Below, one piece after another: positions 57,196-64,000 of a DNA stretch of 64,000 bases. How positions within the stretch are numbered: the stretch's first letter is position 1; the number at the start of each line of letters is the position of its first letter. This stretch comes from Pseudoalteromonas galatheae (GTDB taxonomy: Bacteria; Pseudomonadota; Gammaproteobacteria; Enterobacterales; Alteromonadaceae), in the NCBI RefSeq assembly GCF_005886105.2, contig NZ_PNCO02000001.1, forward strand, positions 2,291,001 to 2,355,000, written 5' to 3'. The position numbers were made by a program, and so were the translations under genes. The notes beneath the pieces are model-generated. The model worked only from the letters and a program-made list of their open reading frames with translations. It was not told the origin of the DNA and searched no databases.

Positions 57196-57654
57196 TTATT
57201 TAGTACAATCACCATCTATTTGCGTTATTGGTAGGCTAATTGGGTAAATTTTTATCACTTTTACCTGATGTTTGAGCTTATCCCCTTGAACTCTGGCGAA
57301 AAATAAACCTAATGCTGCACTCATAAATGCGAAGAGGATCTGTAAAGGTTCATTAAGACCCAGCACGAGGGCTGCGATAAACATGCCGGCAAAAGCAAAA
57401 AGTAATGGCATCATGTAAACATAAAACGCATGTTTCACCACATTAGAGTCGTCTAATGCCAACTTAATTTTTTGGCCAATTTCGACAGGTTCCGTCAAAT
57501 CTACACGGAATTGTTTTTTGTGGGTGCCAAAGAGTTTGGCGAATACTTGGGAGCCGCATTTGCCATTACAGCCTTCACAAGCGAGTTTTGGCTGTGCTTC
57601 TAAAAAGACAGTTGCGCCTTTTATAGCGGCAACTGTCAGAGTTTGTTCTATCAT
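57196..57654 (-). CDS. rseC: Sigma-E regulator RseC
   Basis: A 152-aa inner membrane protein of the RseC/MucC family. It has a cytoplasmic N-terminal part with the Cys cluster LACEGCNGKCG (about 23-33), the GQKIKLALDDSNVVKHAFYVYMMPLL motif, and two transmembrane segments (about 80-120). It is a positive modulator of sigma-E activity in related bacteria, and related to Rnf-type electron transfer control. It overlaps rseB by 4 nt (ATGA) as last gene of rpoE-rseA-rseB-rseC. Confidence 0.93.
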   Translation of the reverse strand: MIEQTLTVAAIKGATVFLEAQPKLACEGCNGKCGSQVFAKLFGTHKKQFRVDLTEPVEIGQKIKLALDDSNVVKHAFYVYMMPLLFAFAGMFIAALVLGLNEPLQILFAFMSAALGLFFARVQGDKLKHQVKVIKIYPISLPITQIDGDCTK

Positions 57655-58601
57655 AAAGGTCTTTTCACAGACTCAGCGATTGCTTTTGCGGTCATTGCTG
57701 GAATATTTCCAACTACAGATACATCAAATGCACCTGTGTTGTGTACGTACACTGTTGTCGCACCTGACGAGAGCGCGCCACTTGGGCGCTGACCCGGTAA
57801 AGGACGTTGTACAAATACCGAAATATCAACAAGGCCGTCAGAAAACAAGTAGTAGTCTGCCAGCTCATTGTTTAAATCTAACTTATGTCTGTCGGATTTT
57901 AGCAGCTCAAAGCCTTGAGGTAACCAACCAATTTGCCAGTTGTTTTTTGTGCCGTTCTCAAGGGTCTTTAATAACCCTGAAACAGCTTCAGGAAACTGCT
58001 TTTGTGACAGTTCTAACAATTGCTCAGCTGGGGCTTCTGTCACGCTGATATGGGTAAGCTGAAGCTGTTCTAGTAACTCGCCTTGTTGGTTTACATAAGC
58101 GGATTTTAGTAACAGAGATGACTCTGTATCGATCCACAACCAGTAGTTGTACTTAGCGTCGTCCTTTGCTTCTAGTCTGACAAGCTGAGCAGGTCTATCA
58201 ACAATCCGACCTTTGCCACCTAAGACAAAATCATAGCTTTCTTTGAGGCTGTCGATATTTTTGAATAAAACTTCGGGAATAGGACCTGCTATCGAGTCTG
58301 TTTGGATGGTGTAAGGCTCTGACTTTGGCTCAAAATAAGTCACTTTGTCACCAACGCGTATCATTTCAAGACCAGCACCATTGAGCAAACTTAAAAGCTC
58401 AAATTCAGTTCCGTTTTGGTTGCCATGAAGCCAACGGTAAGGCTCCATAGATTTTCCTTTCACCACCACAAACGACGCATCAAAATTTCTTTGATGCACC
58501 GCCTCGGCCATATCTTTTAGCAGTTGCTTGGCTGATACGCTTTCATTTGCCCACAGCCAACTAGAGAAAAATACACTTACTACAACTAACAGTGCTCTCA
58601 T
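57651..58601 (-). CDS. rseB: Sigma-E regulator RseB
   Basis: A 316-aa periplasmic protein (E. coli 318). A signal peptide (MRALLVVVSVFFSSWLWA) is followed by the LolA-like lipid-binding domain (about 22-200, AEAVHQRNFDASFVVVKG) and a smaller C-terminal domain (about 215-316). It binds RseA and blocks DegS cleavage until lipopolysaccharide or mislocalised signals free it. It directly follows rseA with no gap. Confidence 0.95.
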   Translation of the reverse strand: MRALLVVVSVFFSSWLWANESVSAKQLLKDMAEAVHQRNFDASFVVVKGKSMEPYRWLHGNQNGTEFELLSLLNGAGLEMIRVGDKVTYFEPKSEPYTIQTDSIAGPIPEVLFKNIDSLKESYDFVLGGKGRIVDRPAQLVRLEAKDDAKYNYWLWIDTESSLLLKSAYVNQQGELLEQLQLTHISVTEAPAEQLLELSQKQFPEAVSGLLKTLENGTKNNWQIGWLPQGFELLKSDRHKLDLNNELADYYLFSDGLVDISVFVQRPLPGQRPSGALSSGATTVYVHNTGAFDVSVVGNIPAMTAKAIAESVKRPL

Positions 58602-59210
58602 TTATTGCTCTTTTTCCTCTTGCTTTTCAGCGGTGTTGTTTTCACCAGATTGCTGCAGCGCATACGCCATGCGAGATTGTCTTTGGTGCTCTAAAACCAA
58701 TGCACCAATGCGCTGTTGCTGTAACTCTCTAATGCCTTTAGCCGCTGATTCAAGCGCAGGCTCAGTTGATAAGCTCACAGGAGAAACACCTCCGGCAAAA
58801 GGAGTAGATTGTAACTGTAACGTCTCACCTGCAGGTATAGTTGCGTCTGTACTTAACGTATTAACACCTAGTACAGCGAATAGCGACACGCTTGCTGCAA
58901 TAGCTACTTGTGCAAATGGCTTACGCCAAGCGCTTAGCTCAATCACATTGCTCTTAGGCGTCGTTTCTTTCACTTGCTCGGACGGCTCACTATATGTTTG
59001 CTCTTGTTCAAGTGCCGCTGCAAAGCTGCTGGTGATATCGATGCAAGGTGTGTCTTGCTTTTGACTACGCATTACATCACCAATCAAGGCATACCGAGCA
59101 AACTTTTGTTCGTCTAAACGAACATCAGTTTCAGCGTTGAGTGACAGATCACCGTCAAAGATTTGCGATGTCATTAAATCTTCTGTCACTTGTTTTTCAG
59201 CTTGTGCCAT
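58602..59210 (-). CDS. rseA: Anti-sigma-E factor RseA
   Basis: A 202-aa single-span protein. I use the ATG at 59210, since AGGTGAG lies seven nt in front; a GTG at 59222 would overlap that site. The N-terminal sigma-binding domain (about 10-95) has the pattern of RseA (DVRLDEQKFARYALIGDVMRS), one transmembrane helix lies at about 122-142 (AIAASVSLFAVLGVNTL), and the rest is periplasmic and cut by DegS. It holds RpoE inactive at the membrane; RseP (21729-23081) makes the second cut. Confidence 0.94.
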   Translation of the reverse strand: MAQAEKQVTEDLMTSQIFDGDLSLNAETDVRLDEQKFARYALIGDVMRSQKQDTPCIDITSSFAAALEQEQTYSEPSEQVKETTPKSNVIELSAWRKPFAQVAIAASVSLFAVLGVNTLSTDATIPAGETLQLQSTPFAGGVSPVSLSTEPALESAAKGIRELQQQRIGALVLEHQRQSRMAYALQQSGENNTAEKQEEKEQ

Positions 59211-59211
59211 A

Positions 59212-59793
59212 TTAAGACTCACCTATTAATGGGTTCAAATTGTTATCTATCGCTTCCCTTGCGCGAAAAATTCTCGAACGAACTGTACCAACCGGACAAT
59301 CCATAATGACAGCTATTTCTTCGTAGCTCATGCCTTCAATTTCACGCAAAGTAATTGCGGTTTTTAAGTCATCAGGCAAGCGCTCGATAGTTTTGAAAAT
59401 CACTGCTTTCACTTCGTCGCTTAACAATAGATTTTCCGGTGAAGCATTCGATCTTAATTGGTCTGCACCATCATAAAACTCTGCTTCTTCCGCATCTACG
59501 TCGTTTGCTGGCGGCTTTCGACCGAGCGCCACCAAATAATTTTTTGAACAGTTAACCGCGATTCTATACAACCAAGTATAAAATGCGCTCTCGCCCCTAA
59601 AGTTAGGTAACGCTCGATAAGCTTTAATGAACGTTTCCTGTGCCACATCTGCCACATCGCCTTGATTCGCTACATAACGAGAAATCAGCGCTGCGACTTT
59701 GTTTTGATACTTGGCAACTAACAGGTTGAATGCGTTTTTATCTCCCTGTTGAACGCGTTTAACTATATCTAGATCTAAATCCTGCTCGCTCAT
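59212..59793 (-). CDS. rpoE: RNA polymerase sigma factor RpoE
   Basis: A 193-aa ECF sigma factor (E. coli 191) for the envelope stress response. Region 2 (about 20-90) contains DVAQETFIKAYRALPNFRGESAFYTWLYRIAVN and region 4 (about 130-185) contains the helix-turn-helix MSYEEIAVIMDCPVGTVRSRIFRAREAI. It heads the rpoE-rseA-rseB-rseC operon, divergent from nadB as in E. coli. A sigma-E type promoter precedes it, indicating autoregulation. Confidence 0.98.
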   Translation of the reverse strand: MSEQDLDLDIVKRVQQGDKNAFNLLVAKYQNKVAALISRYVANQGDVADVAQETFIKAYRALPNFRGESAFYTWLYRIAVNCSKNYLVALGRKPPANDVDAEEAEFYDGADQLRSNASPENLLLSDEVKAVIFKTIERLPDDLKTAITLREIEGMSYEEIAVIMDCPVGTVRSRIFRAREAIDNNLNPLIGES

Positions 59794-59856
59794 TCGAGCC
59801 GGTACTCCTCTTTTTGCTTTTCTAAATCGTATCTAGTTGCCATCATTCACAGCTAC

Positions 59857-59884
59857 TCTGACTTAGTACTGAATAAAAAGTTCT
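59857..59884 (-). promoter_or_regulatory. Sigma-E-dependent promoter of rpoE
   Basis: On the minus strand AGAACTT (59884-59878) and TCAGA (about 59861-59857) are separated by 16 bp, close to the sigma-E consensus GGAACTT-N16-TCTGA. It lies about 65 bp upstream of the rpoE start. The operon therefore appears autoregulated. Confidence 0.7.
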
Positions 59885-60089
59885 GTTTTTTTGTATTTTT
59901 TTTTAAAATAAACGAATTCATCCATCTTTGCGTACTATTTCTTGGCTGCTTTTTAGCATTATTCCATTAGCAGTCACACAAAATGTTCTAAATGATTCTC
60001 ATTAAACGGAACAAACTCTCTGCCTTCTATGATAGCAGATGTGGTATAAATAGCAGAATTAAACGCAAAAACAGTAAAGATCTTCGAAT

Positions 60090-61691
60090 ATGAAAAATAC
60101 GACTCACCACAATACTGATGTAGTCATTATTGGCAGTGGCGCTGCAGGGCTCTCTCTTGCGCTCTCTTTAGCAAACCACTGTAAAGTTACTGTAATAAGC
60201 AAAGGAGCATTAAAAGAGGGTTCCACGCTTTATGCTCAAGGTGGCATTGCCGCAGTATTCGATAAGAAAAATGACAGTATTGAATCTCATGTCGAAGACA
60301 CGCTTGCGGCGGGAGCTGGTTTATGTGACCGCGATGCGGTGCACTATACCGCATCAAATGCAAAAAATTGCTTGAAGTGGCTGATTGAACAAGGCGTACC
60401 ATTTGATATGGAAGTGGATAGCAAAGGCAAAGAACGTTTTCATTTAACCCGCGAAGGTGGGCATTCACATCGCCGTATATTGCACGCAGCTGATGCAACA
60501 GGTAAAGCCGTTCAAACCACATTAATTAGCCAAGTACAGTTACACCCAAAAATTAATATACTAGAGCAATACAATGCTATCGATCTCATTAAAGATAAAC
60601 ATGGTGACTCCGGCGATATTAAAGGTGTTTACGTCTACAATCGCAAAGCAGATAGAGTTGAGAGTATCTCGGCCAAGTTTGTCGCTTTAGCGACTGGCGG
60701 CGCAAGTAAAGTTTACTTATATACCTCAAATCCAGATGTTTCTTCTGGTGACGGCATCGCAATGGCGTGGCGCGCGGGTTGCCGGGTAGCAAACATGGAG
60801 TTTAACCAATTTCACCCGACCAGCTTATACCATCCTGAGCTACAAAACTTTTTAATAACCGAAGCCATGCGTGGTGAAGGCGCTCTGCTTAAACGTCCTG
60901 ACGGCACACGTTTTATGCCTGATTTCGATGAGCGCGAAGAGCTCGCCCCTCGCGATGTAGTCGCCCGTGCCATTGACTATGAGATGAAACGATTGGGTGC
61001 AAATTGTGTCTATCTGGATATCTCTCATAAAGACAAAGAGTTCATCATTGAGCATTTCCCTACGATTTATGCTAAGTGCTTAAGTGTTGGTTTGGATATC
61101 ACTAAAGAGCCAATCCCCGTAGTACCGGCGGCGCATTATACTTGCGGTGGTGTGATGACTGACTTTAACGGTCGTACTGACATCGACAATCTATATGCAA
61201 TCGGCGAAGTGGCTTACACAGGTCTACATGGCGCAAACCGCATGGCGAGTAACTCATTATTAGAATGCATTGTGTTTGCTCACGCTGCCGCAAAAGATAT
61301 TTTAGCTAAAATTGATAAACGTCCTGAGCCATCTACGTTACCAGATTGGGACGAAAGCCGTGTCAGCGACTCGGATGAAGAAGTTGTGATCACCCACAAT
61401 TGGCATGAACTTAGATTGTTTATGTGGGATTATGTTGGCATTGTTCGCTCAACTAAACGGTTAGAACGTGCGCTACGCCGTGTTGAGTTATTGCAGCAAG
61501 AGATCCACGATTATTATGCCAACTTTAGAGTAAGTAACAACCTGCTTGAATTACGTAACTTAGTACAAGTAGCTGAACTTATTATTCGCAGCGCGTTAGA
61601 ACGTAAAGAAAGTCGCGGACTTCACTACACCATTGACTTCCCAGACATGGCTGAAAACCCCACCCCCACCGTTTTGTCACCGACAAAATAA
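60090..61691 (+). CDS. nadB: L-aspartate oxidase
   Basis: A 533-aa flavoprotein (E. coli 540) that oxidises L-aspartate to iminoaspartate, the first step of de novo NAD synthesis. The FAD-binding [18 protein letters not shown] is at about residues 11-28. The succinate-dehydrogenase-like blocks [28 protein letters not shown] and the active-site [16 protein letters not shown] are present, then the [15 protein letters not shown] segment and the C-terminal helical domain. A TATAAAT box lies about 45 bp upstream. Divergent from rpoE. Confidence 0.97.
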   Translation: MKNTTHHNTDVVIIGSGAAGLSLALSLANHCKVTVISKGALKEGSTLYAQGGIAAVFDKKNDSIESHVEDTLAAGAGLCDRDAVHYTASNAKNCLKWLIEQGVPFDMEVDSKGKERFHLTREGGHSHRRILHAADATGKAVQTTLISQVQLHPKINILEQYNAIDLIKDKHGDSGDIKGVYVYNRKADRVESISAKFVALATGGASKVYLYTSNPDVSSGDGIAMAWRAGCRVANMEFNQFHPTSLYHPELQNFLITEAMRGEGALLKRPDGTRFMPDFDEREELAPRDVVARAIDYEMKRLGANCVYLDISHKDKEFIIEHFPTIYAKCLSVGLDITKEPIPVVPAAHYTCGGVMTDFNGRTDIDNLYAIGEVAYTGLHGANRMASNSLLECIVFAHAAAKDILAKIDKRPEPSTLPDWDESRVSDSDEEVVITHNWHELRLFMWDYVGIVRSTKRLERALRRVELLQQEIHDYYANFRVSNNLLELRNLVQVAELIIRSALERKESRGLHYTIDFPDMAENPTPTVLSPTK

Positions 61692-61705
61692 TAATATTTG
61701 AATGT

Positions 61706-61737
61706 AGAGCATGTGCTGATTTTTATCGCCATGCTCT
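61706..61737 (+). terminator. Terminator-like hairpin after nadB
   Basis: AGAGCATG and CATGCTCT form an 8-bp perfect stem with a 16-nt loop, 15 nt after the nadB stop, followed shortly by GTTTTTAATT. Between convergent nadB and ygfX. Confidence 0.55.
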
Positions 61738-61747
61738 CTTCATGTTT

Positions 61748-62161
61748 TTAATTCGCTTGAAGTGCAGTGCGACAAAGTAAACGCCAGTCCGCTTCAGGTA
61801 TTGCCCGCCGAGTCAAAAATATTTGCTGCTTAGCTTGGTTCGAAGCCATGATTTTTAGCGCAATTTGACTGTCAAACCATATGGTGGCACCAATAAGCTG
61901 CCCTTTGAAATTTATCGTTTGCGACTGTATTTCAACAAAGTTTTCCTTCGGGAGCATGAGTACAGTACCCTCCCTTGGCGTACGAGATAGAACTGTTCGC
62001 CAACTGCAATAACCAGTAACGGCAGACACGATTGCGACTAACCACGACAGCATCGGAAACAGTAGAAAAAGGATAAAAGCGAGACAAGAAAAAAGAACCA
62101 CAAAGAAGGTGTGGTTCTGAAGATTGTGTTGAAAGTCGATTCTATACGCGGATCCGATCAA
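61748..62161 (-). CDS. ygfX: YgfX-family membrane protein
   Basis: A 137-aa protein with two hydrophobic segments near the N-terminus (about 18-55) and a C-terminal cytoplasmic domain, ending IPEADWRLLCRTALQ, the pattern of YgfX (also named CptA). In E. coli it is encoded with SdhE/YgfY, the same arrangement as here (20-bp overlap). It has been described both as a toxin acting on cell-division and cytoskeletal proteins and as a partner of flavinylation; its role here is unproven. Confidence 0.8.
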   Translation of the reverse strand: MIGSAYRIDFQHNLQNHTFFVVLFSCLAFILFLLFPMLSWLVAIVSAVTGYCSWRTVLSRTPREGTVLMLPKENFVEIQSQTINFKGQLIGATIWFDSQIALKIMASNQAKQQIFLTRRAIPEADWRLLCRTALQAN

Positions 62162-62393
62162 GGATTAACTTCACCATACGTTTTAGCTCTGGATCTGGAC
62201 ATTCTTCATGACCCATAAACCAAGCAAATAAATCTGGATCCTCACAGGTAACTAGACGCTGAAACACGTACTTACCTTCGTCGGAAAGCGCGTCATAAGC
62301 CTGCTCAACAAACGGCCCCAAAATAACGTCCAGCTCTAACATGCCACGACGGCAAGCCCATTTAACTCGAGCTTTAGGCAGTAACTCAACCAT
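62142..62393 (-). CDS. sdhE: FAD assembly factor SdhE
   Basis: An 83-aa protein of the SdhE/YgfY family that helps attach FAD covalently to succinate dehydrogenase and fumarate reductase. The signature RRGMLELDVILGPF (about 15-28) with the RGxxE motif is intact, followed by the five-helix body with LVTCEDPDLFAWFMG. Length is typical (E. coli 88). Divergent from ygfZ, overlapping ygfX. Confidence 0.93.
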   Translation of the reverse strand: MVELLPKARVKWACRRGMLELDVILGPFVEQAYDALSDEGKYVFQRLVTCEDPDLFAWFMGHEECPDPELKRMVKLILDRIRV

Positions 62394-62553
62394 AAACTGA
62401 TTAACCCCTCATAAACTATTGAGAAAATTATACCCACTGCGCAGGACATATGCCATAAAACTTATAGAAATGGCACATTGAAATCACCCGTCCCTATCTC
62501 CACTTATGATTTTACGGTAACATTACGAAAACACTTTAATAGGGATCAACATT

Positions 62554-63465
62554 ATGTCAATTGCTCGTGCTTATTCGCTTCCGTTCAAAGTTATTCGCAT
62601 TTCAGGACAAGATAAACTTAGCTATTTGCACGGTCAGGTTACTCAAGACATCAACCTTATCAAAGAAGATAATTTTATGTGGTCTGGGCATTGCAGTCCT
62701 AAAGGCAAGCTTTGGTCTGTGTCGCGCTTAACTCAATATCAAGGCGACTATTTGATGCTTGCAGGTGTTGCTGAAGCTGAAGCATCACTTCGTGAGCTAA
62801 AAAAGTACGGCGTTTTTGCTAAAGTTGATATAGATTTTGCTGACTGCCAAGTCTTTGGCTTAATCACTCAAGACAGTGAAGCGCTTGTCAAAGCTTTTGG
62901 TGTTGAGCTTTCGTCTGACGCAAGTGCTGTTGATGTTACCAACGGCAAACTGTTAAAACTCACAGACGAGCGCTTTGCTTTCATCGCGTTCGAAGGCGCA
63001 AGTTTACCCGCGGACGTAGAACAACAAAGCAATCCAGCTCCCTTTATTGCGGCCAGCATTTTAGCAGGAGAGCCAAGTCTTGATGCTGATCACGTGGATG
63101 AATTTGTGCCACAAATGGTTAACCTTCAAGCCCTTAAGGGGATCAGCTTTAAGAAAGGTTGCTATACTGGTCAAGAAACCGTAGCTCGAATGCGCTATCT
63201 TGGTAAAAACAAACGTGCTATGTACATAGTGACAGGCAACACTGCAGAGCACATTGAGGAAGCTGACATTGAACTGCAGATTGAAGACAACTGGCGCCGT
63301 GGTGGCAAAGTTATTCAACAAACCTTTGATGCTAACAGCGGCCGTTATTACGCGCTGGCTGTGATGCCAAATGACACACCACAAGACGCGGTGCTAAGAG
63401 CAAAAAATTCACCAGAGGTGAGCCTTACTATTCAACCTCTACCTTATTCTTTAGAAGACAACTAA
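62554..63465 (+). CDS. ygfZ: Folate-binding protein YgfZ
   Basis: A 303-aa protein (E. coli 326) related to glycine cleavage T-protein that uses tetrahydrofolate to support iron-sulfur enzymes such as MiaB. The family signature KGCYTGQETVARMRYLG is at about residues 200-216, with the conserved Cys. The N-terminal folate-binding part holds SYLHGQVTQDI (about 27-37). The neighbourhood with sdhE matches other Gammaproteobacteria. Confidence 0.94.
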   Translation: MSIARAYSLPFKVIRISGQDKLSYLHGQVTQDINLIKEDNFMWSGHCSPKGKLWSVSRLTQYQGDYLMLAGVAEAEASLRELKKYGVFAKVDIDFADCQVFGLITQDSEALVKAFGVELSSDASAVDVTNGKLLKLTDERFAFIAFEGASLPADVEQQSNPAPFIAASILAGEPSLDADHVDEFVPQMVNLQALKGISFKKGCYTGQETVARMRYLGKNKRAMYIVTGNTAEHIEEADIELQIEDNWRRGGKVIQQTFDANSGRYYALAVMPNDTPQDAVLRAKNSPEVSLTIQPLPYSLEDN

Positions 63466-63476
63466 CGGGATCTTAT

Positions 63477-63962
63477 ATGATTATTGGCCCTAACTCGGTA
63501 GTGACAATCCACTACTCAGTTCAAGACAAAGACAACAATACGATTGATAGCACATTTGATGATGAGCCAGTGATAGCGATGCTTGGCTCAGGCTATCTGA
63601 TCCCAGGTCTTGATGATGCCCTACAAGGCAAACAAGCTGGTGACACTTTCAGCGTGACCATAGAGCCACAAGAAGGCTATGGTGAACGCTTTGACGAACT
63701 GACTCAGGCGGTTCCTAAATCTATGTTTGAAGGCATGGAAATCGAAGTGGGTATGCAATTTAGAGCTACCACCGACGAAGGCGACCAAATCGTTGTGATC
63801 ATCGGTATCGAAGATGAAGAAGTCATTGTTGACGCGAATCACCCACTTTCTGGGATCACACTGAATTTTGACGTTGAAGTGCTTGAAGTACGTGAAGCGA
63901 CAGCTGAAGAAGTTACCCACGGCCATGTTCATGGCGAAGGTGGTTGTGGCCACGACCACTAA
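63477..63962 (+). CDS. FKBP-type peptidyl-prolyl cis-trans isomerase, SlyD-like
   Basis: A 161-aa protein with an FKBP domain split by an IF (insert-in-flap) domain, as in SlyD/FkpB. The start is VTIHYSVQDKDNNTIDSTFDDEPVIAMLGSG (read in two blocks), then LIPGLDDALQGKQAGD, the insert at about 70-125, and the His/Gly/Cys-rich tail THGHVHGEGGCGHDH, which can bind nickel. It is a folding chaperone in the cytoplasm. It begins 11 bp after ygfZ and is probably co-transcribed. The tail is shorter than that of E. coli SlyD. Confidence 0.92.
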   Translation: MIIGPNSVVTIHYSVQDKDNNTIDSTFDDEPVIAMLGSGYLIPGLDDALQGKQAGDTFSVTIEPQEGYGERFDELTQAVPKSMFEGMEIEVGMQFRATTDEGDQIVVIIGIEDEEVIVDANHPLSGITLNFDVEVLEVREATAEEVTHGHVHGEGGCGHDH

Positions 63963-64000
63963 GAATTAGTCGAACGACCAATAGAAAGCGCTGATCATTC

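Overview
The window is chromosomal DNA of a marine gammaproteobacterium, most likely Pseudoalteromonas. The reasons are the gene order of the core blocks, the sequence character of the housekeeping proteins, and a bromopyrrole (bmp) gene cluster whose known homologues are in that genus. Species cannot be decided from sequence alone.

Layout. Positions 1-1411 are the right-hand end of a Tn7-like transposon, with tnsB cut by the window edge, tnsA, and a terminus carrying three TnsB-type 22-bp repeats. It sits a few bases beyond the 3' end of the 4.5S signal recognition particle RNA gene (ffs). That site is typical of CRISPR-associated (type I-F3) Tn7-like elements, but the diagnostic genes would lie left of the window. 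From 1.4 to 9.9 kb come ffs, a DUF3014 protein, a patatin-like lipase, a GNAT acetyltransferase, a four-unit REPIN-like array, a Kef-type antiporter, a diguanylate cyclase and tilS.

From 10 to 29.4 kb, all on the minus strand, is the classical envelope and translation block: rpsB-tsf-pyrH-frr-uppS-cdsA-dxr-rseP-bamA-ompH-lpxD-fabZ-lpxA-lpxB-rnhB-dnaE-accA-tilS. Several junctions in it carry intrinsic-terminator-like hairpins only 15-30 nt ahead of the next start codon. map follows divergently.

Between map (ends 30491) and glnD (starts 45404), genes that are neighbours in E. coli, lies an accessory island of about 15 kb. It has a LuxR-type regulator; bmp4-bmp3-bmp2-bmp1 (proline adenylation, prolyl-carrier oxidation to pyrrole, flavin-dependent bromination, and an acyl carrier-thioesterase protein); a divergent ferredoxin/ferredoxin reductase pair (bmp9/bmp10-like); a TetR regulator; a TauE/SafE-type membrane protein; and an RND efflux operon with its own TetR regulator. 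bmp5, bmp6, bmp7 and bmp8 are absent here. The four-gene bmp1-4 core is the set known to suffice for tetrabromopyrrole, a coral-larval settlement cue, so that is the predicted product; the pump and regulators probably give export, self-protection and control. A 20-bp operator-like motif occurs twice in the bmp1/bmp9 promoter region and once before the TauE gene, which suggests one repressor links them.

From 45.4 kb rightwards the core genome resumes: glnD-dapD, a TonB-dependent receptor with a MITE-like element just upstream, lepA-lepB-rnc-era-recO-pdxJ, the rpoE-rseA-rseB-rseC envelope-stress operon with a visible sigma-E promoter, divergent nadB, sdhE-ygfX, ygfZ and a SlyD-like peptidyl-prolyl isomerase. 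No tRNA, 16S/23S rRNA or CRISPR array was found.
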